The position numbers and the translations under genes were made by a program. This document shows, in pieces, positions 26,520 through 34,257 of a DNA stretch of 64,000 bases. Numbering within the stretch: position 1 is the first letter of the stretch; the number at the start of each line of letters is the position of its first letter. Source of the DNA: Agromyces sp. CF514 (GTDB lineage Bacteria > Actinomycetota > Actinomycetes > Actinomycetales > Microbacteriaceae); the NCBI RefSeq assembly GCF_900113185.1, contig NZ_FOZD01000001.1:744001-808000 (forward strand), given 5' to 3'. Below the pieces are notes generated by a model. The model did no database searches. It saw nothing but the letters and a program-made list of their open reading frames with translations, and was not told where the DNA came from.

Positions 26520-26655
26520 GGCCGGAGCGGATCGGCGCCGTCGGTCTGCCTCGCCCGGCCTGCCTCGGCGCGGCGCGCCACCGGCCCCGGCCGGTCCCGC
26601 ACACGCGACGATGCCGCGAGGCTCGCGCCCCGCGGCATCCGTCACGCGCGCGCCG

Positions 26656-26940
26656 TCAGCGCTGCGGGCTGATCTCGAAGGCGACCCGGCCCTCTTCGTC
26701 GACCTTCGCGTCGAGCGTCTTGTCGGTGAGCGCCGCGGCCGCGGCCTCGCCCAGGTAGACCCGCGCGCCGGACTGCTCGATGACCTCGTCGGTCTCGTTC
26801 GGCGTCGTCACGATCGCGACCGCGAACTCGGTCGCCCCAGGGTCCCGCGTGTTGATGCGCAGCCCCGATCCGTCTGGTGCGCCGTTGCCGGAGACGATCT
26901 CCTTCACGACGGTGCTGGCGTTCTCGGTCAGTGTGAGCAT
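26656..26940 (-). CDS. HesB/IscA-like protein lacking all cysteines
   Basis: This 94-residue protein has the A-type carrier fold pattern (M-L-T-L-T-E-N-A-S-T-V-V-K-E-I-V, then G-L-R-I-N, ending G-R-V-A-F-E-I-S). It contains no cysteine at all, so the C-x-C and upstream Cys that bind Fe-S clusters are missing. It cannot be a normal Fe-S scaffold; proteins of this subgroup in actinobacteria are often labelled Fe-S assembly proteins by fold only. An AGGAGG ribosome binding site precedes the ATG at 26940, which rules out longer starts. It is divergent from the phosphoesterase gene. Confidence 0.75.
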   Translation of the reverse strand: MLTLTENASTVVKEIVSGNGAPDGSGLRINTRDPGATEFAVAIVTTPNETDEVIEQSGARVYLGEAAAAALTDKTLDAKVDEEGRVAFEISPQR

Positions 26941-27146
26941 GTGCTCCTCCTCTGCGATCACGAACCACCCACCATTCCGAAGTTCCGGATGCCTCGCATC
27001 CCCTTGCGTTCGACGAACGGATGCCGCACACTGGGCGCCCTTCGCTTCGGTGCGCGCCGTGGCATCCGCTCGATCGGAACCCGTCGAGCAGGTTTCGACT
27101 CGGCCACATTCCGTCTTCATGCGTCGTTCAGATTCGCGTGGTCGGC

Positions 27147-27152
27147 TAGGTT
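27147..27152 (+). promoter_or_regulatory. -10 box of the phosphoesterase gene
   Basis: TAGGTT lies in the 262-base gap between the divergent HesB-like and phosphoesterase genes, about 50 bases before the GTG at 27203. Confidence 0.4.
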
Positions 27153-27202
27153 GAGCGCGACGCCCGACGTCGTGCGTCGAAGCCGAACGATGGGACTCCC
27201 TC

Positions 27203-28147
27203 GTGAACACCCGGATCGCCGAATACCCGCGGCCGCTCCACTTCCTGCTGCACATCAGCGACACGCACCTGCTCGCCGGCGGCGGGAGCCTCTACGACCG
27301 CGTCTCCAGCGAACAGCACCTGCGCACGCTCTTCGACGAGTTCGAGGCCTCGGGCGGGCGCCCCGAGGCGATCGTGTTCACGGGCGACCTCGCCGACAAG
27401 GGCGAGCCCGACGCGTACGACCGCATCCGCCGCATCGTCGACCCGGTGGCCGAGCGGCTCGGCTCGCAGGTCATCTGGGTCATGGGCAACCACGACGACC
27501 GCGCCGCGTTCCGCCGTGGGCTGCTCGACGACGAGGTCGGCGGCACCCGTTCGGTCGACCGCGTCGACGACGTGAACGGCCTGCGCATCATCACGCTCGA
27601 CTCGACCGTGCCCGGCCACCACCATGGCGAGATCTCGCCCGACCAGCTCGACTGGCTCGCCGAGGAGCTCTCGATCCCGGCCCCGCACGGCACGATCCTC
27701 GCGATGCACCACCCTCCCGTGCCGAGCGTGCTCGATCTGGCGGTATCGGTCGAGCTGCGCGACCAGTCCGGCCTCGCCGAGGTCGTCGAGGGCAGCGACA
27801 TCCGCTCGATCATCGCCGGCCACCTGCACTACTCGTCGACCGCGACGTTCGCGGGCGTGCCCGTGTCGGTCGCATCGGCCAGCTGCTACACCCAGGACCT
27901 CAACGTGCCCGTCGGCGGCACCCGCGGCCGCGACGGGGCGCAGGCCTTCAACCTCGTGCACGTGTACCCCTCGACCGTGCTGCACTCGGTGGTGCCGCTC
28001 GGCGCGACGCCCGCCCTCGACTGGATCGACGCCGACGAGAGCGCCCGCCGCCTCGCGGCCGACGGCATCACGATCGCGGATGCCGCGGCGCCCCCGGTGC
28101 CGAAGGACCCGCCGTTCACGATGCCGATCCCGGTGCTCGCGGGCTGA
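27203..28147 (+). CDS. CpdA-like metallophosphoesterase
   Basis: The 314-residue protein has the calcineurin-like metal-site series: I-S-D-T-H, F-T-G-D-L-A-D, M-G-N-H-D-D, M-H-H-P-P-V, A-G-H-L-H-Y. The order and the H-x-D-T-H start match class III cyclic-nucleotide phosphodiesterases (CpdA/Rv0805). It probably hydrolyses cAMP or related phosphodiesters in the cytosol using two metals; family members also cleave other phosphodiesters. The start is GTG at 27203. The C-terminal 40 residues are an Ala/Pro-rich extension. It is convergent with the Stealth gene, separated by a terminator dyad. Confidence 0.88.
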   Translation: MNTRIAEYPRPLHFLLHISDTHLLAGGGSLYDRVSSEQHLRTLFDEFEASGGRPEAIVFTGDLADKGEPDAYDRIRRIVDPVAERLGSQVIWVMGNHDDRAAFRRGLLDDEVGGTRSVDRVDDVNGLRIITLDSTVPGHHHGEISPDQLDWLAEELSIPAPHGTILAMHHPPVPSVLDLAVSVELRDQSGLAEVVEGSDIRSIIAGHLHYSSTATFAGVPVSVASASCYTQDLNVPVGGTRGRDGAQAFNLVHVYPSTVLHSVVPLGATPALDWIDADESARRLAADGITIADAAAPPVPKDPPFTMPIPVLAG

Positions 28148-28166
28148 CGGCCTGCGGCTGCTGCAC

Positions 28167-28240
28167 AACTCCGGACGCCGGCGCGGACACGCCGCGATCC
28201 GGTGCGGATCCGCGGCGAGCCGGCGCTGCCATCCGGAGTT
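28167..28240. terminator. Bidirectional terminator
   Basis: An outer perfect 9-base repeat, AACTCCGGA (28167-28175) with TCCGGAGTT (28232-28240), encloses a second stem (GCCGCGATCC with GGATCCGCGGC, one bulge). It fills the gap between convergent genes ending at 28147 and 28261. Confidence 0.6.
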
Positions 28241-28260
28241 CCGCACGCGGCGGCCTCGGT

Positions 28261-29973
28261 TCAGGCGGTGAGGTCGGGGGCGGGCGCGGGCTCGGACGGC
28301 GCGCCGGCAGGGGCGGTGCTCGCGGGGAGCGGGCGGCCCGCGGCATCCGCCTTCTCCCACGGAGCGGGGAACGGGAAGTAGTGCTCGAGGAACTCGGTGA
28401 CCGCCGTCGTGCGCTCCTCGACCGAGATCTCGGGCCTGCTGCCGTCGTTCAGACAGAACATGTCCTGATCCCGCCGCTTCAGCAGGCGGCGCATCGCGGG
28501 CAGCGCGCGGTTCAGCGTGGTCTCGACGTACTTGACGCGGGCATCGGTCTGCACGACCGCGCGTCCGGTGAGCAGCGCGAAGTAGTGGTAGAGCGAGTTC
28601 GTGACCGAGATGTCGGTGGCCGAGCGGAAGCGGCTCGCGGCCGTGCGCCGGAACTCCTCGGGGAACGCGGCCTCGAGGTCGGCCATGACCGACTTGCGCA
28701 GCGGGGCGGCGCAGTGCTCGAGGTGGCGCGTCGTGACCTTGCCGAAGCGCTCGCGCAGCAGGGCGCGGTTGACGCGGGCCGCGTTCTCGAACCCGGAACG
28801 CCCGGGGTGCGAGTCGCCGAGCCCGATGCGGGTGGCCGCCTCGACGAACTTCGTGATGCCGCCGGGCGAGAAGAACAGGTCGGGTGAGACCGGCCTGCCG
28901 AAGAACATGTCGTCGTTCGAGTAGAGGAAGTGCTCGGCGAGCCCCTCGATGTTGTGCAGCTGGCTCTCGACGGCGTGCGAGTTGTGCGTGGGCAGCACCG
29001 ACGGGTCGGCGAACATCTCCTCGCTGCGCACGATCGTGACCTTCGGATGCCGCGCCAGCCACTCGGGCGCCGGCGAGTCGGTCGCGATGAAGATGCGCCT
29101 GATCCACGGGGCGAACAGGTGCACCGAGCGCAGGGCGTACTTCAGCTCGTCGATCTGCCGGTAGCGGGCCTCGGAGTCGTCGCCCTCGCCCACGACGTAG
29201 CTGGCCATGCGCTTGGCGCGCTCGCGCACGAAGTCGTCGCTCGAGCCGTCGACCCACGAGAAGACGAGGTCGATGTCGAAGTCGACGTCGCTCGCGAGCG
29301 GCGCGAACATGTGCTCGAGCGTGGGCCAGTCGCGTCCGTGGAGGTGCACGACGTCGTCGATCGCCTCGGAACGGGGGAGCGTGCGGCGCATGAGCGCGTT
29401 CTCGTTCGGCGCCTCGATCGTGTCGTCGCCGAAGCGCCAGAACTCCAGCTGCACGCCCGTCTCGGCGCCGTAGCGGAGGCGCCCGACCGGCTCGACCCGC
29501 GGCCGGTAGACCTTCACGACCGAGGCCTTGCGATGGCCCGACAGGCGGCCGTCGGCGAGCAGCACGGGGTACGCGTCTCCGCCGCGGTCCGGTTCGACGG
29601 TCTCGGCGTAGAACGGCTCGGTCGCGAACGCCGCGGCGAACGCGCGCGTCGCGGCCTTGCGGTCGGCGCGGTCGAGGGCGAGCACGAGGCGCTCGTCGTT
29701 GCCGCGGACGAGCAGGTAGCCGATGCCGGCCGCGTCGAGGGCGCCGCCGATCGCGCAGAGGTCCTCGATCATCGACTCGCGCGGCGTGAGGTGGCCGTTG
29801 CGCAGCGCGTACTGGCCCTTGCGCATCACGACGTCGTCGCGGTCGAACCGCGGATCGCGGGCCGGCGAGGTCACGAGCACGAGCTCGGAGGCATCGGAGA
29901 TGCGCATCGGCGGCTGGGCGCCGGGCTCGGCACGCGTGAAGGCGAGATGGCGGTCGTGGTCGTTCGTCGTCAC
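28261..29973 (-). CDS. Stealth-family sugar-phosphate transferase
   Basis: This 570-residue protein shows the four Stealth conserved regions: D-I-D-L-V-F-S-W-V-D-G-S (CR1), Y-R-Q-I-D-E-L-K-Y-A-L-R-S-V with F-I-A-T-D (CR2), H-N-S-H-A-V-E-S with F-L-Y-S-N-D-D-M-F-F-G (CR3), and D-M-F-C-L-N-D (CR4). Members transfer hexose-1-phosphate in capsule or cell-wall polymer synthesis and relate to GlcNAc-1-phosphotransferase. A long N-terminal region (about 1-225) is additional. It starts with GTG and AGGAG ten bases upstream. No other glycan gene is adjacent, so the polymer is unknown. Confidence 0.92.
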   Translation of the reverse strand: MTTNDHDRHLAFTRAEPGAQPPMRISDASELVLVTSPARDPRFDRDDVVMRKGQYALRNGHLTPRESMIEDLCAIGGALDAAGIGYLLVRGNDERLVLALDRADRKAATRAFAAAFATEPFYAETVEPDRGGDAYPVLLADGRLSGHRKASVVKVYRPRVEPVGRLRYGAETGVQLEFWRFGDDTIEAPNENALMRRTLPRSEAIDDVVHLHGRDWPTLEHMFAPLASDVDFDIDLVFSWVDGSSDDFVRERAKRMASYVVGEGDDSEARYRQIDELKYALRSVHLFAPWIRRIFIATDSPAPEWLARHPKVTIVRSEEMFADPSVLPTHNSHAVESQLHNIEGLAEHFLYSNDDMFFGRPVSPDLFFSPGGITKFVEAATRIGLGDSHPGRSGFENAARVNRALLRERFGKVTTRHLEHCAAPLRKSVMADLEAAFPEEFRRTAASRFRSATDISVTNSLYHYFALLTGRAVVQTDARVKYVETTLNRALPAMRRLLKRRDQDMFCLNDGSRPEISVEERTTAVTEFLEHYFPFPAPWEKADAAGRPLPASTAPAGAPSEPAPAPDLTA

Positions 29974-30090
29974 GAAGATGGACTCCTGGAGGTCTGGGAG
30001 CCGCGGAGCTCATCGGAACCTCGAGTCTACGTCCGCGCGGAAACGACCGATAGCGTCACGCGGATTGCGCCGGATGACGCCGCCTCAGCG

Positions 30091-30130
30091 CCGCGAACCG
30101 GCCGGAACCGCCGCGAACCGCCCGGAATCG
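30091..30130 (+). repeat. Two 20-base direct repeats in an intergenic region
   Basis: CCGCGAACCGGCCGGAACCG is followed immediately by a copy with two changes. It lies in the 286-base gap upstream of the acetyltransferase-ABC operon, about 130 bases before its first gene, and may hold regulator sites. The remainder of the gap shows nothing distinct apart from the AAGGAGG ribosome binding site at 30248-30254. Confidence 0.5.
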
Positions 30131-30259
30131 CCCGAGCGTGACGGTCGGTGACGGTATCGGACACCGCGTGTCCACGGCGATTGCGAGCAGGCGGCACGCC
30201 TTCGTACCTTCGTGCACACCCCGGGGAACCGCCCCGGCCGACACGCGAAGGAGGCACCG

Positions 30260-30817
30260 ATGAGCGACACGATCGTGCGATTCATCGCCGCGGACGATCC
30301 GCTGGCCAAGCCGTTGCTCGACGACCTCGAGCGCGAGTACGACGAACGCTACGGCGACCTCTTCGGCGAAGTCGCGAGCGTCGAGCTCAACCGCTACCCG
30401 GTGCAGGAGTTCGCACTCCCGCACGGCGCCTTCCTCGTGCTCGTCGAGTTCGTCGACGGCGTCGAGACGCCCATCGCGGGCGGCGCGTTCCGTCGCTACG
30501 ACGACCACACGGCCGAGCTCAAGCGCATCTGGACGCGCGCCGACCGCCGTGGCCGCGGCCTCGCCGGCGAGGTCGTCGCCGCCCTCGAGGCCGAGGCTCG
30601 CCGCCAGGGCTACACCGACATCTTCCTCACCACTGGCCCGCGACAGCCGGAGGCCGTTGCGCTCTACCTGCGCACGGGCTACGAGCCCCAGTTCGACCCG
30701 AAGCTGCCGCCGGCGGAGGTCGGCATCCACGCGTTCCGCAAGCGGCTCGCGGGCGTCGGCGTCGGCGTCGGCGTCGAGTCGGGCATCGCCCGCACTCCCG
30801 AGGGCGTGATCGCGTGA
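30260..30817 (+). CDS. GNAT-family N-acetyltransferase
   Basis: The 185-residue protein carries the acetyl-CoA motif A (R-I-W-T-R-A-D-R-R-G-R-G-L-A-G-E) and the following B-motif region A-V-A-L-Y-L-R-T-G-Y-E. It starts with an excellent AAGGAGG site and overlaps the permease gene by four bases (GTGA), so it belongs to the amino-acid ABC transporter operon. That linkage suggests acetylation of the imported amino acid or analogue, as in Bacillus ytmI-type operons. A GGCGTC hexamer repeat encodes Val-Gly-Val-Gly near the C-terminus (30754-30780). Confidence 0.88.
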   Translation: MSDTIVRFIAADDPLAKPLLDDLEREYDERYGDLFGEVASVELNRYPVQEFALPHGAFLVLVEFVDGVETPIAGGAFRRYDDHTAELKRIWTRADRRGRGLAGEVVAALEAEARRQGYTDIFLTTGPRQPEAVALYLRTGYEPQFDPKLPPAEVGIHAFRKRLAGVGVGVGVESGIARTPEGVIA

Positions 30818-31959
30818 GCGCGACATCCGCTCGTCCGGAGTTCGAGCACGGCCTGAAGGTCGTCCCGGTCAAGCACTGGGGCCGCTGGGCGCTCTCGGCC
30901 GTCGTGGTGTTCCTCGTGCTGCAGTTCGTCTGGTCGCTCGCGGTGAACCCGCAGTGGCAGTGGGACGTCTTCGCCGAGTACTTCTTCGCGCCGTCGGTGC
31001 TGAACGCGCTCGTGCTCACGCTGCAGCTGACGGTCATCTCGGGCGTGATCGGGTTCGTGCTCGGCGCGGTGCTCGCGGTGTTCCGCCTGTCGAAGTCGCC
31101 GCTGCTGAACGCGGCCGCCTGGTGGTACATCTGGTTCTTCCGGTCGGTGCCGCTCGTCGTGCAGATCCTGGTCTGGTACAACCTCGGGTACCTCTACCCG
31201 ACGCTCGGGCTCGGCACCCCGTTCACGACCGACTTCTGGCTCGTCGAGTTCCCGACGACCACGCTCATCAGCGCGTTCGCCGCGGCCACCATCGGCCTCT
31301 CGCTGCACCAGGCGGCGTACTCGGCCGAGATCATCCGCGCCGGCATCCTGTCGGTCGACCAGGGCCAGCTCGAGGCGGCCGCCGCGCTCGGCCTGCCCCG
31401 CCGCATCCGCTTCTTCCGCATCACGCTGCCGCAGGCGGCGCGGGCGATCGTGCCGAACGCGTTCAACGAGGTCATCGGGCTCGTGAAGGGCACCTCGGTC
31501 GTCTTCATCGTCGCGCTGCCCGAGCTGTTCTACACCGTGCAGGTCATCTACAACCGCAACCAGCGCGTGATCCCGATGCTGCTCGTCGCGGTCGTCTGGT
31601 ACGCCATCATCACGACCGTGCTCTCGATCGCGCAGTTCTACGTCGAGCGGCGCTACGCCCGCGGCGCGGTGCGCGAGCTGCCCCCCACGCCGATCCAGAA
31701 GGCGCGGCGCTGGGCGTCCGAGCAGTGGGCGCGCCTCGGCGACGGCGGTCCCGAACAGGGCGGCGGGGCGGATGCCGCGGGCGGCGCGCCCGGCTCGACC
31801 CGGCCGCCCGAGGAGCGGGCGCCAGGCGAACGGCATGCGGATGCGGCATCCGCACCCCTCGTGGCCGCCACCCGTGGCGGTGCCGACGCGGAACGCGCGG
31901 ACGCGGCATCCGCCCTCGTCTCGACCGCCGACCACCACCGCAACGGAGGCACCCGATGA
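30814..31959 (+). CDS. Polar amino-acid ABC transporter permease
   Basis: The 381-residue protein is a HisM/GlnP-type permease with about five membrane helices at residues 25-290. It has the coupling (EAA) loop E-A-A-A-A-L-G-L-P-R-R-I-R-F-F-R-I-T-L-P-Q and W-F-F-R-S-V-P-L-V-V-Q. An unusual disordered tail of about 80 residues, rich in Gly/Ala/Asp with a near-duplicated Ala-Asp-Ala-Ala-Ser-Ala segment, follows the last helix. The GTG start overlaps the GNAT stop. It pairs with the downstream ATPase and binding protein to import an amino acid or derivative. Confidence 0.92.
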   Translation: MSATSARPEFEHGLKVVPVKHWGRWALSAVVVFLVLQFVWSLAVNPQWQWDVFAEYFFAPSVLNALVLTLQLTVISGVIGFVLGAVLAVFRLSKSPLLNAAAWWYIWFFRSVPLVVQILVWYNLGYLYPTLGLGTPFTTDFWLVEFPTTTLISAFAAATIGLSLHQAAYSAEIIRAGILSVDQGQLEAAAALGLPRRIRFFRITLPQAARAIVPNAFNEVIGLVKGTSVVFIVALPELFYTVQVIYNRNQRVIPMLLVAVVWYAIITTVLSIAQFYVERRYARGAVRELPPTPIQKARRWASEQWARLGDGGPEQGGGADAAGGAPGSTRPPEERAPGERHADAASAPLVAATRGGADAERADAASALVSTADHHRNGGTR

Positions 31960-32780
31960 GCCAGGCCCTCGCCCCGTCGTTCGACGGCAACGTGCCCATC
32001 GCGCCGCGGCCGACGACGACCGTCGGACGCGTCGAGATCCGCGACGTCTCGAAGTCGTACGGTGCGAACACCGTGCTGCGCGACGTGTCGCTCGACATCA
32101 GGCCCGGCGAGGTCGTCGCGCTCATCGGCCCCTCTGGCTCGGGCAAGTCGACCCTGCTGCGCACGATCAACCACCTCGAGACCGTCGACCGCGGATCGAT
32201 CACGCTCGACGGCCAGTACATCGGCTACGAGGAGCGCGGCGGCAAGCTGTACGAGCTGCGCGAGGCCGAGATCCTGCGGCGGCGCACCCAGTTCGGGCTC
32301 GTCTTCCAGAACTTCAACCTGTTCCCGCACCTCACGGCGATCGAGAACATCGTCGAGGCGCCCGTCGCCCTCGGGCGGCTCTCGAAGCCCGAGGCCCGCG
32401 AGCTCGCCAAGGCGCTGCTCGCACGGGTCGGCCTGGCCGACAAGGTCGACCACTACCCGCGGCAGCTCTCGGGCGGGCAGCAGCAGCGCGTCGCGATCGC
32501 GCGGGCCCTCGCCCTGTCGCCGAAGGTGCTGCTCTTCGACGAGCCGACCAGCGCACTCGACCCAGAGCTCGTCGGCGAGGTGCTCGACGTGATCCGCGGA
32601 CTCGCCCGCGACGGCACGACGCTCATCGTCGTGACGCACGAGATCGGCTTCGCCCGCGAGGTGGCCGACCGCGTCGTCTTCCTCGACGGCGGCGAGATCG
32701 TCGAGCAGGGCCCACCCGTGCAGGTGCTGCGCTCGCCGAAGCAGCAGCGCACCAGAGACTTCCTCGCGAAGGTGCTCTAG
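31956..32780 (+). CDS. Polar amino-acid ABC transporter ATPase
   Basis: The 274-residue ATPase has Walker A G-P-S-G-S-G-K-S-T, Q-loop F-Q-N-F-N-L-F, signature L-S-G-G-Q-Q-Q-R, Walker B L-L-F-D-E-P-T-S-A-L-D-P, and the H-loop V-V-T-H-E. It matches the GlnQ/HisP group in length, plus a 25-residue N-terminal extension. It overlaps the permease stop by four bases (ATGA), so the two are translationally coupled. Confidence 0.95.
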   Translation: MSQALAPSFDGNVPIAPRPTTTVGRVEIRDVSKSYGANTVLRDVSLDIRPGEVVALIGPSGSGKSTLLRTINHLETVDRGSITLDGQYIGYEERGGKLYELREAEILRRRTQFGLVFQNFNLFPHLTAIENIVEAPVALGRLSKPEARELAKALLARVGLADKVDHYPRQLSGGQQQRVAIARALALSPKVLLFDEPTSALDPELVGEVLDVIRGLARDGTTLIVVTHEIGFAREVADRVVFLDGGEIVEQGPPVQVLRSPKQQRTRDFLAKVL

Positions 32781-32793
32781 CACCGGGCACCGA

Positions 32794-32882
32794 GCCCGAC
32801 CTCGTGTCGGGCACGTCCCGACCTCGTGTCGGGCGCCGCGAGCAAGACAAGCCCCGGTGCGGCATGGCAGTGCCGCACCGGG
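32794..32882 (+). promoter_or_regulatory. Three intergenic hairpins between ATPase and binding-protein genes
   Basis: Two copies of CCCGACCTCGTGTCGGGC (32795-32812 and 32817-32834) each form a six- to seven-base hairpin. They are followed by a perfect 12-base stem (32853-32864 with 32871-32882). Structures between ATPase and binding-protein genes commonly reduce readthrough or stabilise the 3' mRNA, allowing excess binding protein. Confidence 0.65.
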
Positions 32883-32936
32883 CGAACCGAGAAACCGTCC
32901 GGCAATCGGAACAGTTCGACACTAGGAGCATCCATC

Positions 32937-33965
32937 ATGGCGATCAACAAGAAGCAGGCGGGGGTGATCGTCGCGGGCGTCGCGGCGGTGGCCCTCATCG
33001 GCGGCGGCATCACGTGGGCCGTCCTGGCCGGCAACAACTCGGCCGAGGCGGCCGACAGCGGCGCGAAGGCCGGCACCGAGGAGCAGGTCGAGGCCTCGAC
33101 GCAGTTCGACCTCACGTCGCAGAACGCGGCCGACCGGCCCTCCATCGAGCCGGTCGCCGCCGCGGTCGAGGCGCTGAAGGAGAGCGGCTTCGAGCCGATC
33201 GAGGCCGGCAAGCTGACCGTCGCGATCTCGCCGTTCGCGGCCCCGCTCGGCGTGCTCGCCTCCGACGACGACACCACCATCATCGGCAGCGAGGCGGACT
33301 TCGGCGCGCTCGTCGCCGACGGCCTCGACCTCGAGTACAACCCGGTCGCCGTGAACTGGGCCGACTGGCCCCTCGGCATCCAGTCGGGCAAGTACGACCT
33401 CATCGCGTCGAACGTGACCGTGACCGAGGAACGCAAGGAGCTCTACGACTTCGCGAGCTACCGTCAGGACCTGCTCGGCTTCTACGTGAAGGCCGACAGC
33501 GAGATCGACTCGATCTCCGAGGCCGCCGACATCTCCGGCCTGTCGATCGTCGTCGGCTCGGGCACCAACCAGGAGAAGATCCTGCTTGCCTGGAACGAGG
33601 AGCTCGAGGCCGACGGCGAAGAGCCCGCAGAACTCGTCTACTACGACGACCAGGCCGCGGCGACGCTCGCCCTCACCTCCGGACGTGTCGACGCGACCTT
33701 CGGCCCGAACGCCACCTCCGCCTACCAGGCGGCCACGACCGGTGAGACGAAGCTCGTCGGCACCCTGAACGGCGGATGGCCCGAGACCGCGCCGATCGCC
33801 GCAGGCACCGCCAAGGGCAACGGCCTCATCGAGCCCGTGCAGCTCGTGCTCCAGTCGATCATCGACGACGGCACCTACGACGAGGTGCTCGACCGTTGGG
33901 CGCTGACCAGCGAGGCGGTCGACGCCTCCGAGATCAACCCTCCGGGGTTGCCGAAGTCCGAGTGA
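32937..33965 (+). CDS. Amino-acid ABC transporter substrate-binding protein
   Basis: The 342-residue protein is a family 3 solute-binding protein: V-A-I-S-P-F-A-A-P-L-G-V at the ligand-pocket start, D-L-I-A-S-N-V-T-V-T-E-E-R-K, then G-L-S-I-V-V-G-S-G-T-N-Q-E. The N-terminus has a hydrophobic helix at residues 8-32 but no lipobox cysteine, so it is anchored by an uncleaved helix or secreted rather than lipidated, which is unusual for Gram-positive importers. It follows the ATPase after 156 bases containing three hairpins. The ligand is unknown; polar amino acids are typical. Confidence 0.92.
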   Translation: MAINKKQAGVIVAGVAAVALIGGGITWAVLAGNNSAEAADSGAKAGTEEQVEASTQFDLTSQNAADRPSIEPVAAAVEALKESGFEPIEAGKLTVAISPFAAPLGVLASDDDTTIIGSEADFGALVADGLDLEYNPVAVNWADWPLGIQSGKYDLIASNVTVTEERKELYDFASYRQDLLGFYVKADSEIDSISEAADISGLSIVVGSGTNQEKILLAWNEELEADGEEPAELVYYDDQAAATLALTSGRVDATFGPNATSAYQAATTGETKLVGTLNGGWPETAPIAAGTAKGNGLIEPVQLVLQSIIDDGTYDEVLDRWALTSEAVDASEINPPGLPKSE

Positions 33966-33986
33966 GGCAGAAGCTCGGATGACGGG

Positions 33987-34019
33987 GGATGCCGCGCAGC
34001 GGGTGGCTGCGCGGCATCC
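33987..34019 (+). terminator. Terminator of the amino-acid transporter operon
   Basis: A perfect 14-base stem, GGATGCCGCGCAGC with its complement, and a five-base loop start 21 bases after the binding-protein stop. A T/C-rich stretch follows. Confidence 0.8.
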
Positions 34020-34077
34020 TGCTTCTCCTGGTCGCCGCCGATGCGGCAGGTCGGGGCGTGCGGAACGAACTCCACAT

Positions 34078-34151
34078 CGCGGCGTACCCAAGCGGTCAAA
34101 GGGAGCGGACTCATAGCCCGCCATTCGCAGGTTCGAATCCTGCCGTCGCGT
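34078..34151 (+). tRNA. tRNA-like gene with CAT anticodon, atypical
   Basis: A 74-base cloverleaf can be drawn: acceptor CGCGGCG/CGTCGCG (seven pairs, one G-T), D-arm CCC/GGG with an 11-base loop containing GG, anticodon stem GCGGA/CCCGC with an A-C mismatch, loop CTCATAG (anticodon CAT at 34112-34114), a five-base variable loop, and T-arm GCAGG-TTCGAAT-CCTGC. The discriminator base is T and no CCA is encoded. The C1-G72 pair, discriminator and mismatch are unlike a normal elongator or initiator tRNA-Met, so it may be a divergent tRNA(Met/Ile2) or a decaying copy. It stands alone between operons. Confidence 0.65.
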
Positions 34152-34257
34152 CGTTGCTCCTGATCGAGCACGAGGGCCTGGTCGCCGTGCAGCGGCCCCT
34201 GAACGGTGGTCGCGCCGGCAGAGGAGCCTCTGCCAGACTCGGCGCGAGGAGGCGACG

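Noticed and set aside
34079-34160. Short proteins read through the tRNA-like gene on either strand
   Set aside because: The translated patterns are those commonly produced by conceptual translation of tRNA genes.
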